Part shown: in pieces, positions 50,779-64,000 of the stretch
Numbering within the stretch: the first letter of the stretch is position 1
Layout: each line of letters begins with the position of its first letter
NCBI RefSeq assembly: GCF_000524195.1
Contig: NW_020170408.1
Span: 70,880-134,879 of the forward strand
Origin: Echinococcus granulosus
Lineage: Eukaryota; Platyhelminthes; Cestoda; Cyclophyllidea; Taeniidae
Reading direction: 5' to 3'
Length of the DNA stretch: 64,000 nt
Translations under genes and position numbers: made by a program
Notes under the pieces: model-generated
Seen by the model: only the letters and a program-made list of their open reading frames with translations
Told to the model about the DNA's origin: nothing
The model's database searches: none

Positions 50779-52097
50779 TCAAGTCGAGTGCGTCACAGTG
50801 TCACCACCCTCCGATGCTGCTGCGGCAACCAAGGAATGCTGGGGTTGTTGTTGTGCTTGTGGTGGAATAACCTTGAGGAGAATAGGCTGACCAGTGGGAA
50901 GAACATGAACTCCGGGAGGTGCATTCAGCACCACCGGAAGAGAGGGCTGAATGGAAACTGATGTCGTTGGCGCTGTAGCAGCAGTAGTAGTCGGGGTTTT
51001 GCTACTGGACGGTTTAGGTGTGAGGCTCACACCAAAATGATGGAAAATGAAGCGCTTGAGGTCGTCATTCTCTTGTTGGAGAATGGCGTACTTCTCCTGG
51101 GCAGGAAATGGAAAGGCGGAATGAGGAGTGCGCCGCAATAACTTTTGAGAGCTCAGTGGACGATAAAGTACTAGCTGATAAGATAGATACTTAGAAGCTG
51201 CTTCAAACGACCGAAGCTGAGGTGGCGTCTGATAGTTAATCAAACAGACGCCTGAAACTAGGACACAATCCCAGGGAAACAAACTTTCCCATGCATTTCA
51301 TCCAAGCTACCAACCTATTAGCCCCCGACAAACTACTACCTGCATCATGGCATCATGTTCAAGAGTCAGAATTTCACTAATTAAAGACTCTTGAAATTAG
51401 TTTACAAAAATTGGACAGTTTGTGATACCTTGAGTTCTCTGAAGTCATACTCCAGCTGTTGAATGTAATTCTTTTTTTTTGCACGACACTTGCGTGCTGC
51501 TTCACGATTCTTGCACCGCAAGTCGGACAACTGAATGGATTTGGGGTGCTTGAAGGGATCATTAGCAATCGACGCTTTTTCAGAGAGAGATGTCAGGATT
51601 GGAGGAGGATGAGGAGGCGGAGTAGAAGCATGGAGAGGTGGAGAAGTCGGTTTCGGAGCAATCTCAACAAAATTGTGTGGAAGACAGGTGCTAGTTTCTG
51701 AACCGGACGAGGCAGAAGTGGGGAAATTTAGGCTATTTTCCACCGTGTGATGCAATTTCTGCTCATCCATGGCCATTTGAAGGCGACAGTCAGTGAACAT
51801 GAAGCTCCCCGGAGGAATGGAGGAGGCAAGAAAGTGAGGGTGGTTGTGAAGGAATGACAAACCCGGTGGTAAAGGGGCCAATTTGGATTTCGAGGCATTC
51901 CTAGCAGACGCCGAAGTAACCAAGTTGCCGTCTGTTGTGGCACCGCCTTCGAGAGACATAAAACGGACAAATGAGAGGCCCTTTTCGCATTGATCGGGAG
52001 GGTCATCGTTAGTGAGGATCAATGTATCACCAGAATCGCTGTCACATGAATAGTCATCCACATTTTCGTGTGCATAATTTGATGACGATCCCGTCAT
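50779..52097 (-). CDS. CREB/ATF-family bZIP transcription factor, two exons
   Basis: Nuclear DNA-binding factor that dimerises through a leucine zipper and is expected to bind CRE-type TGACG sites. Exons on the minus strand are 52097-51429 (223 codons) and 51096-50779 (105 codons plus TGA), joined in phase 0 across a 332-base GT-AG intron, 328 residues in total. The basic region (about 193-213) is CKNREAARKCRAKKKNYI, very close to CREB's KNREAARECRRKKKEYV. Leucines 215, 222, 229 and 236 form perfect heptads across the splice junction. The N-terminal 190 residues are Ser/Thr/Pro-rich and show no RRPSY kinase-inducible motif, so it is not a canonical CREB. The C-terminus has a Thr/Ala/Pro stretch and QQQ. 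The ATG at 52097 was chosen because the open frame upstream looks like a T-rich acceptor region. A possible extra exon (about 51375-51340, EILTLEHDAMMQ) would break the heptad spacing. Confidence 0.85.
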
Positions 52098-52239
52098 AGC
52101 AAATACAATGAAGACTAAAAAAGTCCAGGAAAGGTTAGTAATGCACCTAATTACGATCATTATGGTGCACACAAAGACACACTGATAGAAAAATGTCAGC
52201 AATAGAAAAAAGAGGGAACCCAATAAAAATGACGACTTA

Positions 52240-53100
52240 GGGGAATTAGATCAAGTCCTAACATAAACATATGCAAGGTATAATTCCTACACTAACAGTT
52301 AGAAAACATAACCTGATATGAAGGGAAAAAAAGAACAATTTTACCCCCTCCCTTTGCTGACAATAAAACGCTTAGATATACACTAGCAAGAACACTAAGG
52401 GAATAAGATAAACAAAGTAAGTCCATACAGGACCGACAACCTAACACCTATGCAAAAATATGGCTGATTTGACCTTAAGTGACGGGAATAACTGGTTCGA
52501 AGGTTCGCACACCCAAAAACGGCTTAGAAGGAAAACACAAGGTTAATGAAAACTACAAATGGCAATGAGGGCCAGTAAAAACGGTGAAAATGTAACAAAT
52601 ATGGGTCCGAACTACACGAAAAAAAATGTATTTTAGAAGATTTGTAAGCAATCACCAGCGGTAAAGGCACTGCCAGGACGCACAACTAAGCAAAGCGACC
52701 TTAGTCTGTCAGGCTAAAAGTGGAATCTTCCGTCTGTTATGATGTTATTACTCTAAACGGAATAACTTTAACAGAAACGATATTAAACCACAGACTTAAA
52801 GGACATACATTGCTAAACAAAAAAAGAAAAAGATAAGACGAAAATGCCAATCTAATCAGGTCACAGGTATTTTTAACCCAACTACGTTAGTCATACACAC
52901 ATCAGCGCTGGAAAATTAAGTAGTGCAGTCAGTAAAGTTACAAGTTCAGGACGCAAAAAGTATCTCTAATCAGCAACGGGCAGAAATCAGTATAAGTAGA
53001 CTATTGTTTTTAGCTAATACAGTGATTTTTTTATTTTGCTTGGCCATATGTTGAAGTGCACGGACATTTCTGTGCCTGAAGTTTGTAATTTCGCTTCATG
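52240..53100. other. Gene-less stretch
   Basis: AT-rich sequence upstream of the bZIP gene with no convincing exon. It would be expected to hold the bZIP promoter, but I see no distinctive promoter element. Confidence 0.4.
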
Positions 53101-53123
53101 CCATGATTGCAGCGCCATGAGAC

Positions 53124-53323
53124 TTTGTAGCGTCCCAGAACTCCCTGAAGACGAAAGAAGACACAATATTCGGGCAGTATATATATTCAGCACGGAGAAG
53201 GTGTCTGGGCTATTGGCATGGCCCAAAAGGCCAGCCCACCCAGCGAGGTACAAAGGGGGCTTATTCAAGTACAAAAGTGGCCCCTCACTAGTGCCGAGAG
53301 ATAAACCACTGTCGTATTACAAC
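53124..53323 (+). repeat. Young dispersed repeat, copy 2
   Basis: Near-identical to 15605-15807. Sequence before 53124 (GAAGTGCACGGACATTTCTG and on to the homologous start) may be the part of the element hidden by the gap in copy 1. It lies between the bZIP and penta-EF-hand genes. Confidence 0.85.
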
Positions 53324-53329
53324 TTTCCT

Positions 53330-55476
<2,147 letters not shown>

Positions 55477-55699
55477 GCCTTCAGTCAAATATATTAAGTG
55501 CCTTTCAATTATTTCGTAAAACGTTTTTTTGCAAACAGAATACCCTCCAACCTCGTACATTCCATGGCACCTTTTCTTGTGGTGATCCGATGCCAAGCAC
55601 ATGATTAAATATATCTGTACTTCTGTCTGTATCTATATACCTATACCTACCCCGACTTTTTTTGCTGCGTATTCAGTTTGCTTTTTACAGCTTTAAAAG

Positions 55700-55705
55700 A
55701 ATAAA
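55700..55705 (+). terminator. Polyadenylation signal AATAAA for the penta-EF-hand gene
   Basis: AATAAA lies 224 bases after the TAA stop in the same orientation, with T-rich sequence after it. Confidence 0.55.
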
Positions 55706-57013
55706 ATAGTTAATAATTGTTCTTTTTACACGCGCGCACACGTCGTGTCTCACTTTCATTTGTTATACCAACTTGTGTCAGATAGGTGAGCCGCATGCCT
55801 CACGAATCTGCTTGTACCACTTAAACGGGCGTTAATTTATTTGCTATCACCCTTTCCTCCTTCTACAAAGCCGAGAAGTCCCCATTTTCGCACCTCAAAA
55901 TGCGGTACTCATCTGGCTCATTTTAAGGCTAGGTCAGAGTAAACACTGTGTTAATGATTTTTCTCACCTTAAATTTGGTCAGTTGACGCCACTGTGTTGC
56001 GCTACCTAATCATGCATCGGTGCAATTCTGTCACGAAATTGTGACTAGCTGTGTCTTGCCAAACTGGCAAGCTTTTGTCAGCTCTCTATAGAGGCACATT
56101 TTATCAATAGTCAAGACCGAATTTGAGGACCAAATTCTTTTTTCTAAATAGAAATCGAGAGGCGGGTTGTCAAGGCGGGAGAGAGAACATCGACAACCTC
56201 AAAATTGAGAATGTCACGAAGTTTGCACAGGACCGATGCATGATAACTCGACACTTCGATTCTCCCTCTTACTTGATTGACGCGTGAGAGGAGTCAGTCA
56301 ACCGTGAATATGGCGCGCCGATTCGTCAGCTTTGACGTCCTTGACAGGTGTGCCTTTGCTGCAAACTGCAGAAGTTCACTTCACGTCAAACGTGATGCAT
56401 AGCTTTTGGAGAGGGTGTGAAATGTGGTTGCACAACGCCCCGACATTGCATCAGTGGTTACACCAAAGCGATTCGCTCCTTCACACTGCCGAGGTGCTGG
56501 CCTCTGTGTGGGACGCAGTTGTTCCTACCGAAGGACAGTTGTTTACGACCGCGGTGCCAGTGCAACCCACCAAGTGCTTTGGGCACACAGCTTTGGTTTG
56601 ATGGGTCAGCAGGAGGGTGAAGTCTGGACCTTATGAGTTAACTCATTTGAGGGGTAGAGGGAAAGTCTAGGCCATGCCTTCCACCGTGTCGCCTGGATAA
56701 TCTACATCCCATCGCCAGGACATGATTTCCACCCATTCTGGAGAGGGTGACATCAGGCAACCACGTGGCTACACCCCAATTAGGGTGGTTAAATGGATGG
56801 TGGGACACGAAGGTGAGGCAGCTTCTTTTGCCTCACGTCTGGACACAAAGGCGTTGGATTGTGTGTGGTTAAGGCAGGCACGGTTGACAGTAAGTGTCTC
56901 ATTTCCCGTTGCCAAAAGGTGCGGACAAGACTGTTTCCAACGTTGCAACTGGGTGCAATCAGTTGGTGCAGAGTGTGCAGAGAATGTGTGCCGCATGGAG
57001 ATGAGATGACTGA

Positions 57014-57033
57014 GTGTCACATATATGTGTCGC
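57014..57033. repeat. Palindrome family copy 9 (start of tandem unit 1)
   Basis: GTGTCACATATATGTGTCGC, two changes from the consensus, followed by TGGTAATAGACAG. It marks the start of the first of three tandem units. Confidence 0.8.
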
Positions 57034-57588
57034 TGGTAATAGACAGTCCAAATATGCTTGCAACATTGGCGAAAATGCCAATGTTGTGAGGTTTTGAGTT
57101 GTTTCATACTTTTAATTACTGAATTTTGCTGCTCGCATCAACATTCAATCTTGGGAAAGATGTTTGCCTCCCCCTTTCTCTCATTCGTCAATATTTCACT
57201 TTGATTTTGGACACCTTCCTGTCATCATAGCAACATAGAGGGTCACTCGCCTCACTGCGGAGTAGACCAGCAAGGAATACCTCCCCCACAGTCTGTATTC
57301 TGGTTCTTTCAGTCGTGAGGAGAGAGGACTGACCCTCCGTGTCTGTGTTCACATGACTTGGCAGACTGGTGCTTGAGTCGTGCACTTCACCTTCAATGAT
57401 TGTGAGTATGGAGGCGTGGGTGTCACGAAAACTCACAGACACCCACCAAATTGAGCTCTTGAGAAGCAGGGTCGAGACTGCGAATATCTACTGGTCCTCA
57501 AATTCGTTGCTTTTTCGTCACCTATGATGAAGGGTCAATTTCACCGGCGTCAACCAACTAGTCTACCTCGCCTAAAATCAACAGCTCC

Positions 57589-57689
57589 TNNNNNNNNNNN
57601 NNNNNNNNNNNNNNNNNNNNNNNNNNNNNNNNNNNNNNNNNNNNNNNNNNNNNNNNNNNNNNNNNNNNNNNNNNNNNNNNNNNNNNNNN
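57589..57689. other. Assembly gap, about 100 N
   Basis: Unknown bases inside tandem unit 1. They may hide the part homologous to 60.8-61.2 and 62.4-62.8 kb, and repetitiveness of the array probably caused the break. Confidence 0.98.
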
Positions 57690-60200
57690 TGAAGACTTTC
57701 GAGTGCTTTTGTAGAGAAAGGTGCTTGTTGTACTAAAGACTGCACCGTTGAAGGGGTTATAGGGAGGAAGGGTCTAGAGACGCTGTAGAAATATCCAGAG
57801 ACGTCGTTTAGAGTGATTGATGGTGACTAACTGTATCACTAATAGCGCACAAAACCAACCGTCACTCAAAGCATAATCGGGGCAGTGTCAAGCCGACTTA
57901 TCGACTCTGCTGCTCCCTTACCTGCCTGCTTGTGACCGCGTCCTTCGACTTTGTATTCTACACTGTCTCTCTCCTCCTCCGCCCACACTTCTCTCCCTGT
58001 AAACCGCCTTCCAAGTTTCAATCAGCCTATCCGCGTTGAAGCAATGGTCTCCACTGTCTTAACAACGTCATTTGACCCGAAGTGGTCAGCCTTACGCGTA
58101 GGCTCAAAAATTGCTTGACTATATCCATCGTTGTCCTCCATTTCTACCTGCGTAATTCATTTGTCAAGTACATTCACGAGATATCTTCCTTCTCCCGCTA
58201 TACTTTAACTACCTCGCACTGTCTTTGTAATCACCTCCACGGCAACAAGAAGCTATTGTTTGTTCTGTGGATTGCCTTCTCCACTTCTGCCACGGGACCA
58301 TTGTTGGAAGCAGGGTTCGGAGTGCTATGCAACCCACTGTCTACCAGTCACTCCAAGTTTACTGTCTGGCCTGTTGTAATTAAGTGACCGACGAGCAGTC
58401 CGTGGACAGGGAGGAAGGGGCTCACAACAACACTTCAACGCAGCGTTTACAACCAAACACCACCACGTGTTGCCGTGATACGACGGGCAAGTGCAAATGG
58501 ACTTTCTGCCTCTCTGTCTGCCATAAGAAACTGTCACCTGAATAAGAGGTGGTACACAGCAGACATGAATCAGTCAATCGTCCTTCACAATCCAACGTCG
58601 TGAGTAGGCTGCACTCAGACGCAATTTTCACTACTTCACGTTGATATCTGAATACAATGGAGTAGTCGAATGACAAGCTTATGAAGGACGTGAACCACTG
58701 ACTAATCCACCGACCGGCCGACCGATTGATTGACTGATCGAGGGAGTTAGTGAATGACAGACTAGATGGCTGGCGGCTTTTGATTCGCCAGTTGAGGGTC
58801 CTTTACCTGTGCAACGATGAGCAGAGCAGTTTACTGTTTGCTCACTTGTGTAGGCATGGACTGGTTAACCTCGTGTCTCATGGTAAATCCCAATGATTCC
58901 CTTGATTCCTTCAACCAGATGGATTCACGCCGGCACCACAAAGAGGGACAATACATCGCAGTAGAGTACCCACTTACACACCCAGGCAGGCAGGAGTAGT
59001 CACAACACATTGCCGGCCCCGAGGCGACCCTTTCCACTGCGTGGCACCTCTCTCCCTTTAAAATGTGCTGTTTCATTGTACAACCTTCTACCTCACCGTT
59101 GGTGTGCTGTTCGTAGCACGACCTACGCACTCCGCTTCTTCAGTTGGAACCGCCCTCACGTGTGTGGCGTGTGACTTGTTTGTTGACTATTCGTAGACCC
59201 TGCCAGGAGTTATTCACACGGTGCCCTACGTGTGTCCTCACCTCATAGGTTTACGCGGATTTTCTTGTATAATTTCGTGTTTAAATCACAGGTAACCTTC
59301 GTGTCAATAAAAGCAAAGTTTTTCCCCCACCCCTCTTATCCCCCCGGCATAAAATGGAGCATTTAAGGGAGCAGACGGATTCCTCACCTAAAAGTCGCGA
59401 CGGTTTAGTGAAACGTGGAGCCTTCCCCTAACCTTTAATATTTCGAGACTGGTTGGCATTCCTTTCCAAGGTTGTTACGTATGCCTTAATGTCGTCAGGA
59501 GGAGGCAAGAGATACCGCCTCTCTGCCTTGAACTGTGAAAGTGGACTTGAAACAACCCCAACCAAAAAGGCCTGAGTGTTAAGATTTTATCTGGAGATTG
59601 GTGTTGTCTTGGCTACTTCCAGACCATTCTGAATTGTCTTCATGGTCGTGGGCTCATTCAGCTCCTCTGATTGTTTAATAGGCCGAACATAAGGACTAGA
59701 TTCAGGAACTATTAGGATAAGCCAAATCTGCGGGTGTTGGACCACCGTGTGCCCTTGGTAGTCAGCCAACAGCCGCTTACACCCACGCCGTATAATAACT
59801 TCTCCAAGTGACTTATTTCTTTTGAATGACTTAAAAACAGGCAGGAAGGTTGGGCCTTTGATCCCCTAGAGATCCTGGAGCCAAAAAACCCATTAACCGA
59901 GTTTCAAGGTCACCACATCCTGATTGGTGATCGTGATGGTGGTTGTCTCAAAGGCAAACAGATGAAACGTGTTAGCTATTTCTAACAAATACGGACAAAA
60001 TACACTTTGCTATCATTATGTAGATCGAAATATAGCAACGAGAACATTATGAGACAGGATTCAGGCGTGGTGGGCTACCCATCCTCTGTGTACCCCAGCT
60101 GGTCTTCTTCTTATCTGCAGTGATAGGTTGTCACACTTTCTGTCTTTTTTATGGCTGAAAGAAATGGCAGTTACGCGCCACGCTTAGATAAAAGAATTAG

Positions 60201-60220
60201 ATGCCACATATAAGTGACGC
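60201..60220. repeat. Palindrome family copy 10 (start of tandem unit 2)
   Basis: ATGCCACATATAAGTGACGC, four changes from the consensus and the most diverged copy, followed by TGGAAATGAATTG. Confidence 0.65.
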
Positions 60221-61893
60221 TGGAAATGAATTGTCTAAAAGATAACTATAACTCAAAATCCCTCAAATTATAGGATTTCAAGTTATTTTCTCAGTTCAGT
60301 CATTCGGTTAATCAATTCGCAACCGTATTAAATGATCTTGGAAAAGATATTCAGCACCCTAATCCCCTTATTTGTCGATATTTTGCACCGATGTTAGGCC
60401 TCGTTTTATCCTCAAGGCCAGGAAATGTGCTAGTAACCCCTGCTTGGAGGTATGGGTGCCATGTCTTCAAGTCTGCGGGGGCGAGCATTGTCCCTCCGTG
60501 TCTGTGCTCACTTTACATGACAGGACTCGTGCCTAAATCGTGCACTTCGCCTTTAATCACTGCCAATTGCGGAGGCCTGGGTGTCACGAGGGCGTCCCAA
60601 CACCGACTAAGCCAGCTATTAAAAAGCAGAGTCGATACTGTGAATACCATGGACAGGGTCGGCGAGTTCGTGTGTGTGGGTGGAAGTAAATACCTACTGA
60701 TCCCCCAATTTTATCACTCTGTCGTCACCTGTAATCGGACGCTGATTCTACTATAGCCAACCTACTTGTCTACGTCTCCAAAATAAATAATACTTGAAGG
60801 GTGATAATGCGGGAGCTGTGTGTACTGGTGATGTTTAGGGAGTCCCCTTGCGAGGCATTCAATTTCATCGTATTCATGGAGGAACGATTAGACTAAGGCT
60901 TGAATGTGACCAAAACATCTGAGCCTTTTGACCAATCAAAAAATACACTAACAGATGGCTCATTGTGGAGGTGACATCTTTTTTTCGGTCAGAAAAAAAA
61001 ACAGAATTTCTTTCATTTTTGTCCCTTGAAAAGGATCATGTTGATGATTATCAATGGAAGGAGGTGACGTGAATGGCTTAAAGGCGCAATTAAAAGTTAA
61101 CAGAAACCACGAATAGACAGAAAGGGATGCACAATTTCTCTGAGGAAAAGGGGTTTTCCTCAACTTTCATGCACTCGATCTTGAATGCTGAGAAATGGTG
61201 TAAAAATGCTTCTGGAAGACGAATAGTTCCAAAAGTTGAACTAAGATTTAGAGAGAATATCACCCCCTATCATCAATAGATCATGCAACATTTAAAGTAG
61301 ACCGTTGGCTTGGCTACAAAATCGCGGGCTCATTCAGCTCCTCTGATTGGTCACTATCATGAACAGAAACGCTAGAAAGCTACTCTAGGGTCAAGGTCTA
61401 TCAACGAACTCCAAAAATACGGGAGTTGGACTACACTCCGTCTTCGGCGGTCACCTAGCAATTGCTTAAGCGCATACAGCTTACGAACTCTTCAAGATTC
61501 AAATTCACACAACAATTTATTTAGATTATTTATTTATTTTAAATTGCCTGACACGGAGGCTGGGAAGTTGGGTGTTTCATTATCGAAGGCTGTTAAAGCT
61601 ACGTAGTGATTGGCCGATTTTCAAGGTCATCATATTATGATTGGTGGTTGGTGTGATGAAGGATCACTCATATCATCTCACCCCCTTAGTTTTATCATGA
61701 ATACCAAAGCGTAGCAGCGGGGAAGTATCGAAACCTGATTTAAGTAGCTTGACATACCCCATCTTCCGTGTCCCTGGCCAGTCTACTTCTCATCTCCGAG
61801 GCGTGACTGTTACCCGAATTATTAATGTACAACGTTGTCAGTTGGTACAAAGCATCGATTAATGAGCGGCAAACATAGGTAAGGAAATTTGTA
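60201..61893 (+). repeat. Tandem unit 2
   Basis: About 290 bases after the palindrome lies TCCCTCCGTGTCTGTGCTCAC, followed by TCGTGCACTTCGCC and CTGGGTGTCACGAG, as in unit 1. A block at 60840-61150 (TTTTGACCAATC, AACAGATGGCTCAT, TCCCTTGAAAAGGATCAT) matches unit 3 at 62490-62780. It is shorter than unit 1 by about 1.5 kb. Confidence 0.65.
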
Positions 61894-61913
61894 GTGTCAC
61901 ATATATGTGACAG
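61894..61913. repeat. Palindrome family copy 11 (start of tandem unit 3)
   Basis: GTGTCACATATATGTGACAG, three changes from the consensus, followed by TAGTAAGAAG. Confidence 0.78.
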
Positions 61914-64000
61914 TAGTAAGAAGTCGGCTGGAGATGTTACCGACTCCAGAAAAAAAGATTCTACTACCAATTTCGGGATTCTTTTCCTCTTTTAAACTTT
62001 TACTTTTTTAAATCAGAGTCAAAATTAAATTTTGCTTGACAAGTTGCACACTATTCTCCTCCGATTTTTTAATATTTTGCGCTCATGCCAGCCCATGTCG
62101 TTGTCTCAAGGCGCTTTTAAAAATGGTCATTCGTTTTACTCTGAAATGTGATGGTAGAAAAAACTCTTTTCGGCGTTATCATTTTAGATCTTTCAGTCTT
62201 CAAGGGTGGGCACTCTCCCGCCGTGTCTCTCCTTGCATGACATCATAGACTCGTGCTTAAATCATCCACTTCAACTTCACTTAGTGTATTTATAGACTCG
62301 AGAGTGTCATGTGTGAGTACTAGCCCCTAAGGCATCGTTCCGTTATTACCTGCCATCTGACGTCTGTTCTGCGAAAGTCAACTAACTTTTCCTCCTTCCA
62401 TTGAAGCCAAACATACCTTAAAAAGCTGATCCTATCTGAGCTGCTGGCGATCACAGTATCACCATCCGTGACATTCAAGTCCATTGTATTCCAAGAGGAA
62501 GGATTGAATTCAGGTTTGAAGAAGATAGATTAATCTAAGCTTTTTGACCAATTGGGAAAGAGTCTGACAGATGGTTCATTTGGAAGTTGCCATCTTTATT
62601 TTTGTCGGTAAAAGGAAAAAAGATTCTTTGCATCCTCTCCTTTAAAAGGACTCATTGCGTTGACTATTCTATAAGGTGATGTGGTTGGCTCAAGGGCGTG
62701 ATAAAAAATAACCATGAACCCCTAACACAAGAAAGAAATCCTCAATTCTTTTAGGAAGAGGGGAGGGGAGAAGGGAAAAGAGAAAGTGATTTTTCCACCT
62801 TTCAAGCATTTGGGCCTGGGGCAAGAAAATCGGATAAGTGTTTGTGGTGTTAGCCATTGGCCTACGAAGGGGGGCGAGAGGACGCAAGAGAAAGGGCCGT
62901 CACCCCCGAGTGATTGATACTGACCAACTATGTCAAGCACGCGCCCCAACTTACCGAATTACCGACCCTACTACCCGCCTACCTTGGATCTTCCGCTGAC
63001 TTTGCGCCATTGAAAGGTGACACCACGTCCTTTGACCTAGTCTTCTGACCGTTTCCTTTGCAGCACTCCTATCCCTCTCTCCACCTCCGCTTTGTTTTCT
63101 CCATATCCGCGATCCAAGTTGTCAGCCTCACACATGAGGCCCAAAAGTACTCCATGATGCTCCCCACTGTCATAAATTTCTACCCGAATAAGTCCTCCCC
63201 CTCTACTTTAACCAGCAAGCATTTCCCCCAAATTTACATGCACAGCAGCCCAGTGGATTTCCTCATGGACAGAGCTATCTCCACTTCTGCCGGAGGACCA
63301 ACACCGGCATCTGAGCGTGGGCAAATGTGCCAAATGTCCGTTTGTCGGTTGCTTCATCCTCAGTGGTGCAGATCTCACTCAATTCTAGTGCCGGACTCAT
63401 CGTAATTGACCGACGAGCTGATTGATCTATTAGCTAACAGACCACGGTCAGTGAGGGAGTAGTGCTTTTCAGAGGATCAACGTCCCGATGTTTCAAGGCG
63501 GTGTTTACATTCAATCACCTTTAATCGCTATCACCGGTTGTAATTCTCTCAGTTAGTTGGTTGGCACCAACTTACTTTCCCTTGTGATGCAATCGGCAAG
63601 CGCACCTCGGCTCTCTGTCTGCCTGTCGGAGGAAGCTGTTGCACTAAAATGTGGTGCGCACCTGATTCAACGCAACCAAAAGCGGTGAAGCAAGTGAATG
63701 GCGAGTTCTTGACTCACCGACAGATTGAATAAGTGAAAGACTGTCCAATCGCCTCACCGGCTGGCTGAATGCGTTTAATCGACCGTCTGATCATCCTTTA
63801 CCCTTGCATCGGGAATCAGAGCAGCGTGTCAATTGTTCACTTGTGTAGGTACGGACTGGATCAATTCCACAGCACACAACGTACAGAACGCAAGACAAAG
63901 AATGCGACACTATTTTTGTGTCCTTTTGTCACAGCCATCGAATTTCCGCTCATCTAGACACCCCGAAGAAGACCGCTTCCTTATCATGTTGTGCCATTTG
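61894..64000 (+). repeat. Tandem unit 3 (runs past the window end)
   Basis: About 315 bases after the palindrome lies CTCCCGCCGTGTCTCTCC and then CTCGTGCTTAAATCATCCAC, as in units 1 and 2. The stretch from 63110 to 63860 follows unit 1 from about 58070 to 58870 in order (GTCAGCCTCACAC, TTGACCGACGAGC, CACTTGTGTAGGTACGG). Confidence 0.65.

Larger units (their letters stand above)
57014..60200 (+). repeat. Tandem unit 1 of a diverged three-unit array
   Basis: Begins at palindrome copy 9. About 315 bases in lies CCCTCCGTGTCTGTGTTCAC, then GTGCACTTCACC and GTGGGTGTCACGA. Further blocks around 58084-58400 (GTCAGCCTTACGC, CTCCACTTCTGCCACGGGACC, TGACCGACGAGC) and CACTTGTGTAGGCATGG recur in unit 3. 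Sequence at 59600-59950 (GGGCTCATTCAGCTCCTCTG) recurs in unit 2. No coding frame is conserved between units. Confidence 0.65.

Noticed and set aside
52098..52223. Hydrophobic N-terminal extension of the bZIP frame
   Set aside because: The 42 residues before the chosen Met come from T-rich sequence ending in an acceptor-like TTTTTTAG; a membrane-anchored CREB-like factor is not supported because nothing else in the protein suggests it.
57524..57736. Open frame crossing the N run at 57.6 kb
   Set aside because: Same artefact; no coding signal on either side of the gap.
63058..63405. 115-codon open frame in tandem unit 3
   Set aside because: The homologous part of unit 1 has a different, disrupted frame, so the frame is not conserved between repeat copies.

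Overview
This 64-kb window looks like nuclear DNA of a parasitic flatworm, possibly a tapeworm with a large, repeat-rich genome. The basis is the mix of metazoan gene families (a seven-repeat protocadherin, a CREB-like bZIP factor, a penta-EF-hand protein, the proteasome assembly factor POMP and a pyruvate kinase relative). GT-AG introns of 33-41 bp sit beside introns of several kb, most of the sequence is non-coding, and there are two runs of about 100 N. The species assignment is inference; no rRNA, spliced-leader or mitochondrial marker is present.

Layout. 1-5.6 kb: no gene recognised. 5.6-6.2 kb: two possible minus-strand exons of unknown identity. 7.5-13.8 kb: a multi-exon pyruvate kinase homologue on the minus strand, with catalytic positions replaced and a one-base frameshift, so a pseudogene or dead paralogue. 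13.8-26.4 kb: gene-less, with old duplicated blocks, an assembly gap and a dispersed repeat. 26.4-42.3 kb: a complete six-exon protocadherin gene on the plus strand; joined exons give a 1429-residue reading frame with signal peptide, seven cadherin repeats, one membrane span and a cytoplasmic tail ending in a PDZ-ligand-like SFV. 42.3-48.4 kb: no recognised gene, old repeats. 48.46-48.74 kb: one POMP exon, minus strand. 50.8-52.1 kb: CREB/ATF-type bZIP gene, minus strand, two exons. 53.1 kb: second copy of the dispersed repeat. 54.8-55.5 kb: four exons of an ALG-2/PDCD6-like penta-EF-hand gene, plus strand, first exon not found. 57-64 kb: three diverged copies of a 1.7-3.2-kb tandem unit.

The most unusual signal is a 20-base palindrome, GCGTCACATATATGTGACGC. 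It occurs 11 times (two perfect, nine with 2-4 changes), always outside exons, and three copies mark the starts of the tandem units at the right end. A second unusual structure is a cluster of four hairpin-forming repeats inside a protocadherin intron (38.87-39.15 kb).

The genes are functionally unrelated neighbours (cell adhesion, transcription, calcium signalling, proteasome assembly, glycolysis relic); nothing suggests a co-regulated cluster. Splice sites were chosen by eye from GT-AG signals, reading phase and remembered family sequences.
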